Shown here: positions 47,872 to 57,526 of the stretch, piece after piece | How the letters are laid out: every line of letters begins with the position of its first letter | Numbering within the stretch: position 1 is the stretch's first letter | Assembly (NCBI GenBank): GCA_030654805.1 | Contig: JAURWR010000118.1 | Span: 1 to 64,000, forward strand | Reading direction: 5' to 3' | Source: Burkholderiaceae bacterium | Lineage (GTDB): Bacteria > Pseudomonadota > Gammaproteobacteria > Burkholderiales > Burkholderiaceae_C | DNA: 64,000 bases | Made by a program: the position numbers and the translations under genes | Notes under the pieces: model-generated | Told to the model about the DNA's origin: nothing | The model's input: the letters and a program-made list of their open reading frames with translations, nothing else | The model's database searches: none

Positions 47872-47893
47872 CCGAGGCGTTGCCGCTGGCCTC

Positions 47894-49012
47894 GTGATCG
47901 AGCGCGACGAACTGGCAGCCTGGTTGCGGCTGCTCGAAACACCGAAACTGGGTCGCGAGTCGGCGCGTCGGTTGCTGTCGAGTTTCGGCTCACCGCAGGC
48001 GGCGGTCGATGCATCGGTCCAGGCACGTCGCGAGGTCGTCGGTGACGCAGCGGCAACGGCCCTCGCCACCCCGCCTCCAGGCCTTGGCTCGATGATTGAC
48101 GCCACGCTCGCGTGGCTCGGCGATGCGGACAGCGACACCGGCGCGTCGCGAAGGGCGGTCGTCACGCTCGGCGATCCGACTTACCCGGCATGGCTGCTCG
48201 ACATCGCGGACCCGCCGCTGTTGCTGTACGCGCAAGGCATGATCGAGTTGCTGACAGCGGACGCCATCGCGATCGTCGGCAGCCGCAACCCGACGCCACA
48301 AGGTGAGCAGAACGCACGCGCTTTCGCGAAAAACCTGAGCAACGCCAACTGGGTCGTCGTGTCCGGATTGGCGCTGGGCATCGACGGTGCGGCGCACGAG
48401 GGCGCCCTGGAAGGCGGCGCGGGCACGATCGCGGTGGTCGGGACCGGGCTCGACCGGGTGTATCCGAAGTGCCATCGCGAACTGGCCCATCGCATCGCCC
48501 GGGACGGACTCATGCTCAGCGAGTACGCGCTGGGCACACCTCCGCTGGCAGCGCACTTTCCGCTGCGCAACCGATTGATCGCCGGCATGACGCGCGGCAC
48601 GCTGGTGGTCGAGGCCGCCCTGCAATCGGGGTCACTGATCACCGCGCGACTGGCCAGCGAGGCAGGTCGCGAGGTCTTTGCGATCCCGGGTTCCATCCAC
48701 TCGCCGCAATCGCGTGGCTGCCATGCGTTGATCAGGCAAGGTGCCAAGCTGGTCGAGTCCGCCGAGGACGTGCTTGAAGAGTTGCAGCCGATCGCATCGG
48801 CGGGCCGTCGGCCTACGGTGGAGCCCTCACAAGCTCCCTCTGCAGACCCCCTTCTCGACGCGATGGGTCACGACCTGGTGTCTCTCGAAGCCCTGGTCGC
48901 GCGCACCGGATGGCCGTCGCATGAACTGAACATCCGCCTGCTCGATCTGGAATTGAGCGGCCAGGTCGCACGCCGGCCCGGTCAGCTGTTTCAGCGCATC
49001 ACGATTGTCTGA
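47894..49012 (+). CDS. dprA: DprA/Smf DNA-processing protein
   Basis: 372 residues. N-terminal SAM-like helices, then the Rossmann domain: AIAIVGSRNPTPQGEQNARAFA, VVSGLALGIDGAAHEGAL, TIAVVGTGLDRVYP, SEYALGTPPLAAHFPLRNRLIAGM. A C-terminal winged helix (SLEALVARTGWPSHELNIRLLDLELSG) follows. It loads RecA onto incoming single-stranded DNA in transformation. GTG start 47894. Confidence 0.95.
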   Translation: MIERDELAAWLRLLETPKLGRESARRLLSSFGSPQAAVDASVQARREVVGDAAATALATPPPGLGSMIDATLAWLGDADSDTGASRRAVVTLGDPTYPAWLLDIADPPLLLYAQGMIELLTADAIAIVGSRNPTPQGEQNARAFAKNLSNANWVVVSGLALGIDGAAHEGALEGGAGTIAVVGTGLDRVYPKCHRELAHRIARDGLMLSEYALGTPPLAAHFPLRNRLIAGMTRGTLVVEAALQSGSLITARLASEAGREVFAIPGSIHSPQSRGCHALIRQGAKLVESAEDVLEELQPIASAGRRPTVEPSQAPSADPLLDAMGHDLVSLEALVARTGWPSHELNIRLLDLELSGQVARRPGQLFQRITIV

Positions 49013-49100
49013 GTGCGGCCCGAAAGACCCGGCCGCAAGCGCCGAAACTCCATGTCTTTCGGCTTGCGTGACGCCCAATTTGCTCGGGTATGATCGTTTC

Positions 49101-49553
49101 ATGTTCGATGTGCTTGTCTACTTGTACGAGAACTACTGGCGACCCGATGCCTGCCCGGATCACGCGCAGTTGACTCGAAAGCTCTCGTCGGTCGGGTTCG
49201 AATCCGACGAGATTCAAGAGGCTTTGTCGTGGCTTGACGGCTTGGCAAGCGCCGCCGAATCGTATGTGGGCGAACAGGGCGAACACAGCCTGCGCGTCTA
49301 TTCGCCAGCCGAGCAGGACCACCTCGGTGAAGCCTCTATCGGCTTCATCAGCTTCCTCGAATCCGCTGGTGTGCTGCCGCCACCAATGCGCGAGATGGTG
49401 ATTGACCGCGCCAGCGCGATCCCGGGTGGCCCCCTCGATTTGGAGGACCTGAAGATCATCGTGCTGATGGTGTTCTGGAGCCTCGGTGAAGAGCCCGATG
49501 CGCTGATCCTCGACGAGTTGTTCGTCGACGAGGAAGACCGCCTGATTCACTGA
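49101..49553 (+). CDS. smg: Smg (DUF494) protein
   Basis: 150 residues. MFDVLVYLYENYWRP and LEDLKIIVLMVFWSLGEEPD are the DUF494 blocks. Function unknown; the dprA-smg(-topA) order is typical of beta- and gammaproteobacteria, but here a terminator follows and topA is absent. ATG 49101. Confidence 0.93.
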   Translation: MFDVLVYLYENYWRPDACPDHAQLTRKLSSVGFESDEIQEALSWLDGLASAAESYVGEQGEHSLRVYSPAEQDHLGEASIGFISFLESAGVLPPPMREMVIDRASAIPGGPLDLEDLKIIVLMVFWSLGEEPDALILDELFVDEEDRLIH

Positions 49554-49575
49554 CCGGCTCGCGGGACCTGCATTG

Positions 49576-49602
49576 AAAAATGCCGCCTCAGGGCGGCTTT
49601 TC
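49576..49602. terminator. Bidirectional intrinsic terminator between smg and DUF1631
   Basis: GCCGCC (49582-49587), loop TCAG, GGCGGC (49592-49597), then TTTTCT (plus strand). On the minus strand the A5 at 49576-49580 gives the T-run after the same stem. It ends both the plus-strand smg unit and the convergent DUF1631 gene. Confidence 0.85.
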
Positions 49603-49630
49603 TCATGGGGTCGACGCCGCTGCCGCCCGG

Positions 49631-51973
49631 TCAATTCAGCAAGCGACTCGGGTCCACATCGAGTTTGGCGAGCGCGCTGCGAGTCGCGCGCACCGTCAGC
49701 GATTCATCCTGCACCGGCACCAGCAGACCCGCCTGCAAAAATGCGGCCAGACGCTGCTGCTGAAACAGGATTCCACGCCCCTGCGGAGACACGAACAAGG
49801 ACAACTGCCGACGCATGCCTTGCCATGCAAGTTGCACCGAGTCATTGCGGTTGCGGTAGTCCAGCGTGTACCAGCTGCCGACCTGCAACTCGCGCGCCCA
49901 CGCCACCATGGCCGGCGTCGGCATCGATCCACCCACCGCGACGACCTCCAATTCGCTGCTCTCGTGCCCCGACAAGTCGAGCACCAGCGACTCGTCGATC
50001 TCGACATCGTCGGCGTCCGGCAACAACTCCTCCAGCGTTTCGAGCCGCTCCATCAACTGTTCGAGACGCTGCTTCGGAATCGAAGCGGTGCGAGCCGTGA
50101 ACGCGGCCGCCAGCGAGTTGTTCAGGCGCTGGATGTGCTCGTCCTGATGCGCGGCGCTGACGCCAGCGCTCTGCATGCCGTCGCGCAGGATTTTCAGCAA
50201 CGGCGGCAGACGACGGATCACATCGGCTCGCTCCTCACGGGAGACCTTGGCGCTGGCCGACCAGATCAGATCGGCTGCCGTGCGCTTCATCGTCTTGATC
50301 TCTTCGCTTTGCAGCCCCGACTTGACTGCGGTCATCGCGAGCACGTCAGCCCACACATGGAACAAGAACTCGCGCACGCCCTCTTGCACCGGCATCTCGT
50401 TGAGCATCTTGCGCAGCTCGATCGTGTACTGGATGGCGAGGGTTTCGCGTTGCTCGACCTGCTGGGCGAGCGAAACACCCTTGCGCGAGGCCTCGTTCTC
50501 GTTCTTGAAGTAGTGTTCAAGAAACCGTTCGAACTCGGTGAGCACCGTTTGAAAAACTCGGCGGCCGGTGTCTGGGTAAGCCTCGACGACCTGCACGACG
50601 CGCTTGATTTCCTTCTCGACCGCCCCCCCCGCCAAACGCGCGCTGTTGGCGTCGAACCCCATCACGCAAGCCCCCATCCGGTCGATGAGGCGCCGCGCTG
50701 GGTGATCGGTGGTGGCAAAGAAATCCGGCTCGCTGACCGCGACGCGTAATACCGGCATCTGCAGGCGTGCGAACCAGACCCGAACCGAGGCCGGGATGCG
50801 CTCCTCGGTCAGGATGCTCTGGAACAGAAGCGCCACCACCTCGATCGTCGCGCGCTCTCCAGGCGACGACGCAGCGGCCTTCAGCGCCTGCTTGCGCTGA
50901 TGCAGCTCTTCGAGCATCGCGGGCGTGCTGACCGGGGCGTTGGCGTGTCGCGCGCTGGGTTCCGGGGTCAGTCTCAGCGCGATGCCCTGCTGGGCGTTGG
51001 TAATCGCCGCGTCGAGCGCCGGGGAAGCCGGTCCATGCGACGTGCGCGCGAAGTCGGGCAACTGCCTGCCGATCAGGCGGTTGAGGCGACCGAGCACGGC
51101 TTCAGCATGGTCGGTCCCGCCACGTCCGAGCCCACCAGCGCGGGTCATCATCCGGGTTTCTTCACCCACGCTCTTGTCGTCGGCAAGCGCGCCACCAGAT
51201 GCTTCGCTCGCAGCGGCTGACTGGGACGCTCTTTCGGCGGGAGCCAACGCGCTCAAGCCGGTCGCAGGACCCGAAGCGAACTGACTGGATTGGGTGTTGA
51301 CGAAGGCCGAGTTGCGTGAGCGACGGATGAACGGCCGAAGATCAATCTCTGGCAGCACCCCCCGCTCGATCAGCAGGCGGTTCGCCTCGTGATAGGCCTC
51401 TTCGTTGAAGTGCGCGAACTCCTCGTGCAGCACGCCTTGCAGCGTGCGCCAAGCTTCATGACTGAGTCCGGCCGTGCGCCACGAGGTGATGGCAATGCGC
51501 GCCAGCACATGCGGTCGCAGGATGTCGTTGGCGTCGAGTTCCTCGCGCCCTTCGAGCATCGTCATGCGCGAGCGCAGGTCGGTGAACTCCCACGAGGCGC
51601 GGTCCATCACGGACAAAGCCAAGCGTGAACTGAGAATCTCGCCTTCGATGGTCTCGTTGTCGACCAGGCTGAAATTCTGCCGACCGCCGGCCATCGGCAG
51701 GTCGTTCGGTCGCGATGCAGACACCAAGCCACTGTGCAACGCGCCGCGCAGCATCGACATCGCACCCTGAAGCCAGAAACCGGCGGAGTTCTTGATGTCC
51801 TCGACGGCATCGCGTCGGCGCATCATCGTGGCCGGATCGGCGACCTGGCTCAGCAACAGACGGGCACCCTGGTCGACCGCGTGGACGACACCGGGCAGAC
51901 CTTCGAGCAGTCCCTCGACATACGAACGGCGGGCCTGGGTGGCCAGGGCCATCGTGTGGGCGGTGGACGCCAT
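49631..51973 (-). CDS. DUF1631 protein
   Basis: 780 residues, mainly helical. Typical segments are SFLGAMS-like AGFWLQGAMSMLRGAL, ARIAITSWRTAGL, ACVMGFDANSARLAGGAVEKEIKRVVQVVEAYPDTGRRVFQTVLTEFERFLEHYF and the C-terminal beta-rich GSWYTLDYRN... RQLSLFVSPQGRGILFQ, which resembles a PilZ-like unit. DUF1631 proteins are widespread in beta/gammaproteobacteria and not understood. The true start is ATG 51973; the same frame stays open to 53650 across secF and part of secD, which is a shadow. Confidence 0.85.
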   Translation of the reverse strand: MASTAHTMALATQARRSYVEGLLEGLPGVVHAVDQGARLLLSQVADPATMMRRRDAVEDIKNSAGFWLQGAMSMLRGALHSGLVSASRPNDLPMAGGRQNFSLVDNETIEGEILSSRLALSVMDRASWEFTDLRSRMTMLEGREELDANDILRPHVLARIAITSWRTAGLSHEAWRTLQGVLHEEFAHFNEEAYHEANRLLIERGVLPEIDLRPFIRRSRNSAFVNTQSSQFASGPATGLSALAPAERASQSAAASEASGGALADDKSVGEETRMMTRAGGLGRGGTDHAEAVLGRLNRLIGRQLPDFARTSHGPASPALDAAITNAQQGIALRLTPEPSARHANAPVSTPAMLEELHQRKQALKAAASSPGERATIEVVALLFQSILTEERIPASVRVWFARLQMPVLRVAVSEPDFFATTDHPARRLIDRMGACVMGFDANSARLAGGAVEKEIKRVVQVVEAYPDTGRRVFQTVLTEFERFLEHYFKNENEASRKGVSLAQQVEQRETLAIQYTIELRKMLNEMPVQEGVREFLFHVWADVLAMTAVKSGLQSEEIKTMKRTAADLIWSASAKVSREERADVIRRLPPLLKILRDGMQSAGVSAAHQDEHIQRLNNSLAAAFTARTASIPKQRLEQLMERLETLEELLPDADDVEIDESLVLDLSGHESSELEVVAVGGSMPTPAMVAWARELQVGSWYTLDYRNRNDSVQLAWQGMRRQLSLFVSPQGRGILFQQQRLAAFLQAGLLVPVQDESLTVRATRSALAKLDVDPSRLLN

Positions 51974-52011
51974 GGGTTCAAGCTGCCTTCGGGGGTGGAT
52001 GCGTTTTGACT

Positions 52012-53043
52012 CTACACCACCGCCCCGGCATTCGGATCGTCCGGATCGAGCTCTTTGCCCGTGGGCTTGACCAGATCGTCGCGCTTGACACCCAGCCACA
52101 TCGCGATGGCCGCCGCCACGAACACCGACGAGTAGATGCCGAACAGGATGCCGATGGTCAGCGCCACGGCGAAGTAGTGCAAGGTCGGGCCGCCGAAGAT
52201 CAGCATCGAGACCACCATCATCAGCGTGCAGCCGTGGGTGATGATGGTGCGACTGATGGTGCTGGTGATGGCATGGTCGATCACCTGAGGCGTGGTCATC
52301 TTGCGGTACTTGCGGAAGGCCTCGCGGATCCGGTCGAAAATGACCACCGATTCGTTGACCGAGTAGCCGAGCACGGCAAGTACCGCCGCCAGCACGGACA
52401 GCGAGAACTCCCACTGGAAGAAGGCGAAGAAGCCGACGATGATGATCACGTCGTGCAGGTTGGCGATGATGCCGGCGACCGAAAATTTCCACTCGAAACG
52501 CACGGCCAAATACATCATGATGCCGGCGATCGTGACGGCCAGCGCCAACGCACCGTCTCGCGCTAGTTCGGATCCGACCGACGGCCCGACAAACTCGCTG
52601 CGCTGCAGCTTCACCTTCTCGGCACCGACCTCGCCGCACACCGGCGCTGTGGTTTCCGCGCCCTTGTCCGACTTGACCAGCTGCGTGCTGACGGTGCCGC
52701 CTTCGGCCTTGCACAACGCCACGAAGACGCGATCGACCACCTCGGCCTGCTTGACGTCGGCGCGCACCGGCAAGCGGATCAGCACATCGCGCGAGGTGCC
52801 GAAATTCTGCACCTGCACCTCGCCGAACTGAAGCGACTCGACGGTGGTACGCACCCGATTGATGTCGGCCGGCTGCGTGTAGGCCACCTCGATCACCGTG
52901 CCCCCGGTGAACTCGATCGAGAAATGCAGCCCGCGCGTCGCGATGAAGAAGACTGCGGCGACGAAGGTCAGCGCCGAAATCACGTTGAGCACCAGCGCGT
53001 GGCGCATGAACGGGATGTCCCGCCTGATCCTGAAAAACTCCAT
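52012..53043 (-). CDS. secF: SecF, protein-export membrane subunit
   Basis: 343 residues. First membrane helix near residues 16-36, periplasmic P1 domain with FSIEFTGGTVIEV, and five C-terminal membrane helices (for example LAVLGYSVNESVVIFDRIRE). It forms SecDF with SecD and uses proton flow to pull secreted proteins through SecYEG. Starts 120 bases after secD. Confidence 0.97.
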   Translation of the reverse strand: MEFFRIRRDIPFMRHALVLNVISALTFVAAVFFIATRGLHFSIEFTGGTVIEVAYTQPADINRVRTTVESLQFGEVQVQNFGTSRDVLIRLPVRADVKQAEVVDRVFVALCKAEGGTVSTQLVKSDKGAETTAPVCGEVGAEKVKLQRSEFVGPSVGSELARDGALALAVTIAGIMMYLAVRFEWKFSVAGIIANLHDVIIIVGFFAFFQWEFSLSVLAAVLAVLGYSVNESVVIFDRIREAFRKYRKMTTPQVIDHAITSTISRTIITHGCTLMMVVSMLIFGGPTLHYFAVALTIGILFGIYSSVFVAAAIAMWLGVKRDDLVKPTGKELDPDDPNAGAVV

Positions 53044-53163
53044 CTTGAAATCCTTGGTTGGGCGTTTTCAGTGAAGGCTCACATCGGCGCGAAGCGCATG
53101 TGATGCCCAAACAAAAACTCCATTTGTGTTCCTTGTCCCGCGTCGGCGTGTGCGAGCTGGGGC

Positions 53164-55041
53164 TCAGGCCTTCAAGCCGGCATCGGAGGCCGGCTTCCAG
53201 ACCTGACCGATCGAGACGCCCTTGAGCTTCTTTTGCCGCCCGTACCAGAGGTTGACCAGGCCGCGCGAGAACACCACCGCCGAGAACATCGAGGTCAGGA
53301 TGCCGAGGCAATGCACCACCGCGAAGCCGCGCACCGGGCCGGAGCCGAACGCCAGCAGCGACAGCCCGGCGATCAGTGTGGTGACGTTGGAGTCGAGGAT
53401 GGTGGTGAACGCGCGTTCGTAGCCGTTGTGGATCGCCGACTGCGGCGATGCCCCGGAGCGCAGTTCCTCGCGCACCCGTTCGTTGATCAGCACGTTGGCG
53501 TCGATCGCCATGCCCAGTGTCAGCGCGATCGCCGCCATGCCCGGCAGCGTCAGGCTGGCCTGCAGCATCGACAGCACCGACACCAGCAGCAGCAGGTTGA
53601 ACGCCAGCGCCAGTGTCGAGATGATGCCGAACAGCATGTAGTACAGGCACATGAAGACCGCGATCGCCGCGAATCCGTACAGCACGCTGTTGAAGCCCTT
53701 CGAGATGTTGTCGGCGCCGAGGCTCGGGCCGATCGTGCGCTCCTCGATGATGTCCATCGGCGCGGCCAGCGAGCCCGAACGCAGCAGCAGCGAGGTGTCG
53801 GCCGCCTCGGCCGTGGTCATGCGACCCGAGATCTGAACCCGCCCGCCACCGATCTCGGCGCGGATCACCGGCGCGGTCACGATCTCGCCTTTGCCCTTCT
53901 CGAACAGCAGGATGGCCATGCGCTTGCCGATGTTGTCGCGCGTTACGTCCTTGAAGATGCGCGATCCCTTGGCGTCCAGCGTCAGGTTGACCGTGGGTTC
54001 TTGCGTCTGACCATCGAAGCCCGCCTGAGCATCGGTCAGGTTCTCACCCGTGAGGATGACCTGCCGCTTGAGAATCAGCGCCACGCCGTTTCGTTCGGTG
54101 TAGCGCTCGGTGCCAAATGGCACCGGCCCGGTTCCACCCGCCGCCGCAGCGGCTTCGGCGCTTTCGTCAACCAGTCGCACCTCCAGCGTCGCGGTGCGGC
54201 CGATGATGTCCTTGGCCTTGGCGGTGTCCTGCACGCCCGGCAACTGCACCACGACCCGGTCGATGCCCTGCTGCTGGATCACCGGCTCGGACACACCGAG
54301 TTCGTTGACACGGTTGTGCAGGGTCGTGATGTTCTGCTTGACTGCGGCTTCCTGCACCCGGCGCGACGCTTCGGGCTTCAGGGAGCCGGCCAGCTTGATG
54401 TCGGTGCCGTCGGGGGTTTCGGTCCACTGCAGATCGCGCAGCTCGTCTTCGAGCAGTTGGCGGGCCGCAGTCAGCGTTTCGCGATCGCGGAATCGCACCA
54501 CGACCGCATTGCCTTCGCGCACGATGCCCGCGTGGCGCAGGTTCTTGTCGCGCAGCATCAGGCGCACGTCTCCGGTCAGCGACTCGGCCTTCTTGGTCAG
54601 GGCCGACTTCATGTCGACCTGCATCAGGAAGTGCACGCCGCCGCGCAGGTCCAGCCCCAGCGACATCGGCAGCGCGCGCAGCGATGTCAACCAGTGCGGC
54701 GAGCGCGACAGCAGGTTCAGCGCGACGATGTAACTCGGATCGGCCGGGTCGGGATTCAACGCTCTGCCAATGGCGTCCTTGGCCTTGATCTGCGTGTCGG
54801 TGTCGGTGAAGCGTGCCTTCACCGAGCTCCCTTCGAACTGCACGAAGTCGGCCTTCAGGCCCGCTTGCGTGAGCGCCTCCTCGACACGGGTGGCGACGCC
54901 GCCATCGATCTTCAGCGTGGCACGGCCACTGCTGACCTGCACCGCAGGCGCCTCACCAAACAGATTGGGCAGCGTGTAGATCAAGCCGACCAGCAAGGCG
55001 GCCAGCAGGATCGCGTATTTCCAGAGGGGATAACGGTTCAT
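53164..55041 (-). CDS. secD: SecD, protein-export membrane subunit
   Basis: 625 residues. N-terminal membrane helix (YAILLAALLVGLIYTLPNLF), a large periplasmic part with LGLDLRGGVHFLMQVD and VNELGVSEPVIQQQG, then the membrane block with IALTLGMAIDANVLINERVREEL. Operon yajC-secD-secF. Confidence 0.97.
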   Translation of the reverse strand: MNRYPLWKYAILLAALLVGLIYTLPNLFGEAPAVQVSSGRATLKIDGGVATRVEEALTQAGLKADFVQFEGSSVKARFTDTDTQIKAKDAIGRALNPDPADPSYIVALNLLSRSPHWLTSLRALPMSLGLDLRGGVHFLMQVDMKSALTKKAESLTGDVRLMLRDKNLRHAGIVREGNAVVVRFRDRETLTAARQLLEDELRDLQWTETPDGTDIKLAGSLKPEASRRVQEAAVKQNITTLHNRVNELGVSEPVIQQQGIDRVVVQLPGVQDTAKAKDIIGRTATLEVRLVDESAEAAAAAGGTGPVPFGTERYTERNGVALILKRQVILTGENLTDAQAGFDGQTQEPTVNLTLDAKGSRIFKDVTRDNIGKRMAILLFEKGKGEIVTAPVIRAEIGGGRVQISGRMTTAEAADTSLLLRSGSLAAPMDIIEERTIGPSLGADNISKGFNSVLYGFAAIAVFMCLYYMLFGIISTLALAFNLLLLVSVLSMLQASLTLPGMAAIALTLGMAIDANVLINERVREELRSGASPQSAIHNGYERAFTTILDSNVTTLIAGLSLLAFGSGPVRGFAVVHCLGILTSMFSAVVFSRGLVNLWYGRQKKLKGVSIGQVWKPASDAGLKA

Positions 55042-55137
55042 GACGTCTTTCTGGCGGTCGATCGGAAGGCGGTCTGCCCAGTGAACGCCGAGCGACGGCC
55101 GGGATCGAGTCGGCCGCGCAGTGGACTGAGAGACTCC

Positions 55138-55470
55138 CTACTTGACGGTTCCCTTGGGCAGCACCTGGACGACCGACGAGCGCTGCACCTGGATCTCGAC
55201 CCCGCTGGCCACTTCGATCCCGAGGTAGGTCTCACCCATCTTGGCGACCTTTCCGAGCAACCCGCCACCGATGACCACTTCATCGCCCTTGGCGAGCGCC
55301 TCGATCATGGCCTTGTGCTCCTTCTGCCGCTTCATCTGCGGGCGGATCATCACGAAGTAGAGCACCACGAACATCAGGATCAGCGGCAGCATGGAACCGA
55401 TGCTGCCGAACATGTCGGGGCTGGCGGTGGCCGCTGGCGCGCCCTGAGCAAATGCTTGGGAAATGAACAC
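55138..55470 (-). CDS. yajC: YajC, Sec translocon accessory protein
   Basis: 110 residues. One membrane helix (MLPLILMFVVLYFVMIRPQMKRQKEHKAM) and the globular GDEVVIGGGLLGKVAKM. GTG start 55470 (FISQAFAQG) gives the family-length protein; the longer frame to 55608 is not conserved. tgt, which precedes yajC in most relatives, is not here. Confidence 0.94.
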   Translation of the reverse strand: MFISQAFAQGAPAATASPDMFGSIGSMLPLILMFVVLYFVMIRPQMKRQKEHKAMIEALAKGDEVVIGGGLLGKVAKMGETYLGIEVASGVEIQVQRSSVVQVLPKGTVK

Positions 55471-55741
55471 GTGTAGTCCTCTGGAGGGGCCGCGTGAAAC
55501 GCCACGGGCAAAACCCCGGGATTGTACGGTGCCACCTACGCGAAAAGACCCGCACCGACAAGGGCAGCCAAGCGTGTCCGAGAGGTCGAAGACCCTGCGC
55601 CAAGACACCCGACGACACCGATGGCCCCAGAGTTTGCAATTCGCTTACACCGCCCGGCGCGCCTTGCTGCAAAGCTCATGACCACGGCAGCGACAGGGTC
55701 TCAGAACGGGTCCGCTGGATGGCACACGCCGGGAACCCCGC
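55471..55741. promoter_or_regulatory. Divergent intergenic region yajC / DUF1800
   Basis: 271 bases between divergent genes. No gene or clear promoter pair seen; it is somewhat less GC-rich around 55630-55690. In related genomes queA-tgt occupy the yajC-upstream side, so this may be a rearrangement joint. Confidence 0.35.
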
Positions 55742-57526
55742 ATGCAAGCACCTCACGATCCAAACTCGAACACCCGAAGCACGCGTGCCGCACTCTGCGG
55801 CCTGTTCCTCGCAGCCCTCCTGTCACTGACCGGATGCGGCGGTGGTGGAGGCGGCAACAGCAGTGACGGCACGGGGTCGAACCCCGACACCTCAGGCGCA
55901 ACTCCGCCTCCGACCACCTCCACCGGCGGCAGCGCCCCGGCTCGCCCGGCGCCCGAAGACCGCCCGCTGGCGGTGGATGCTGCACGCCTGCTGACGCAGG
56001 CAACCTTCGGGATCGCCTCGGCGAGCGAGATCGAGACACTGCGCACCGACGGCTACGAGCGCTGGCTGTGGACGCAGTTCAACGCCACCGCCAACTTGCA
56101 TACCCGCTACCTCGACGCACAGAAGGGCCGCGAGAAGAACCGCAAGGCCACCGACGAGATGAGCTACGAGGCGGTGTGGCAGCAGTGGCTGACCGGTGCG
56201 GACCAGCTGCGTGCGCGCACCGCGTTCGCGCTCGGTCAGATCATGGTGATCTCGAACATCGCACCCGACATCCGGCCGTATGCGATGTCCTCGTACATGG
56301 ACCTGCTGAACCGCAATGCCTTCGGCAACTACCGCACGCTGCTCAGGGAAGTGACCTTGCACCCGGCGATGGGCTACTACCTGAACATGATCGAAAGCGA
56401 GAAGGACGACGAGGCGCGCGGCATCCACCCGAACGAGAACTACGCCCGCGAGGTGCTGCAGCTGTTCTCGATCGGTCTGGTGCAGCTCAACATCGACGGC
56501 ACGCCGAAGCTCGGCAGCGACGGCAAGCCGCTCGCGACCTACGGCGAAGCGCAGGTGAAGGGCTTCGCCAAGGCGTTCTCGGGCTGGGCCTTCGCATCGC
56601 AGAACCCGTCGCAGCCCGACAGCTTCCACGACGCCAACGAGGAGCTCGACTCGAACTGGACCACGCCGATGCGCGCCTTCGCGAGCGCGCACTCGGCCGA
56701 GGCCAAGACGCTGCTGAACGGCACCACGCTGCCAGCGGGCCAGACACCCGAGAAGGACCTCGACGACGCGATCGACGTGATCTTCAACCACCCGAACATC
56801 GGGCCCTTCATCGGCCGGCAGCTGATCCAGCGGCTGGTCACCAGCAACCCGAGCCCCGCCTACATCGCCCGCGTGGCGCGCACCTTCAACGACAACGGCG
56901 CGGGCGTGCGCGGCGACCTGAAGGCGGTGGTGCGCGCGGTGCTGCTCGACACCGAAGCACGCGATGTCGCCCTGGCGGCGGGCGACCGCTACGGCAAGCA
57001 GCGCGAGCCGGTGGTGCGCTTCGCCAGCTTCCTGCGCGCACTCGGCGCCAAGAGCCAGAACGGCATCAACAGCATCCACTACCTCGACAGCGCAGACAAC
57101 GGGCTCGGGCAGAGCCCGCTGCTGGCGCCGTCGGTCTTCAATTTCTATTCGCCGAATTTCCGCCAGCCCGGCGCGGTTGCGAAGGCCGGGCTGTATGCGC
57201 CGGAATTCCAGATCACGACCGAAACCTCGGTGGTCGGTTCGCTGAACTTCTTCGCCGACCTGTTCAACAGCGAAGGTTATGGCGACGGCAAGAGCCGGCT
57301 GGTGCTCGACCTGAAACCGCTGGCCGCGCTGGCTGCCACGCCGTCGGCGCTGATCGACCGATTGGACGCACTGTTCTTCGCGCAGCAGATGCGGGCGAGC
57401 ACGCGGGCGCGGCTGACGCGGCTGCTCGACGCGCTGCCCGGCGCCTCCGAATACGAGCTGTCGCAGCGGGTCAAGGCCGCGCTGATCGTCATCTCGATCT
57501 CCCCCGACTTCGTGATCCAGAAATGA
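55742..57526 (+). CDS. DUF1800 lipoprotein
   Basis: 594 residues. Lipobox LTGC followed by a Gly-run and a Ser/Thr/Pro linker to about residue 75; then the helical DUF1800 domain: AARLLTQATFGIASASEIETL, YLNMIESEKDDEARGIHPNENYAREVLQLFSIGLVQLN, and the C-terminal VFNFYSPNFRQPG. Widespread in environmental proteobacteria and always next to DUF1501; function unknown. Its stop overlaps the next start (ATGA). Confidence 0.9.
   Translation: MQAPHDPNSNTRSTRAALCGLFLAALLSLTGCGGGGGGNSSDGTGSNPDTSGATPPPTTSTGGSAPARPAPEDRPLAVDAARLLTQATFGIASASEIETLRTDGYERWLWTQFNATANLHTRYLDAQKGREKNRKATDEMSYEAVWQQWLTGADQLRARTAFALGQIMVISNIAPDIRPYAMSSYMDLLNRNAFGNYRTLLREVTLHPAMGYYLNMIESEKDDEARGIHPNENYAREVLQLFSIGLVQLNIDGTPKLGSDGKPLATYGEAQVKGFAKAFSGWAFASQNPSQPDSFHDANEELDSNWTTPMRAFASAHSAEAKTLLNGTTLPAGQTPEKDLDDAIDVIFNHPNIGPFIGRQLIQRLVTSNPSPAYIARVARTFNDNGAGVRGDLKAVVRAVLLDTEARDVALAAGDRYGKQREPVVRFASFLRALGAKSQNGINSIHYLDSADNGLGQSPLLAPSVFNFYSPNFRQPGAVAKAGLYAPEFQITTETSVVGSLNFFADLFNSEGYGDGKSRLVLDLKPLAALAATPSALIDRLDALFFAQQMRASTRARLTRLLDALPGASEYELSQRVKAALIVISISPDFVIQK

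Noticed and set aside
51974-53650. The open minus-strand reading that extends DUF1631 to 1339 codons
   Set aside because: It runs in another frame across secF and into secD, both well supported; the DUF1631 family start is at 51973.
53233-55476. A 747-codon plus-strand reading opposite secD/yajC
   Set aside because: Antisense shadow of GC-rich coding sequence; Arg/His/Gln-rich composition with no domain, no ribosome binding site and full overlap with secD.
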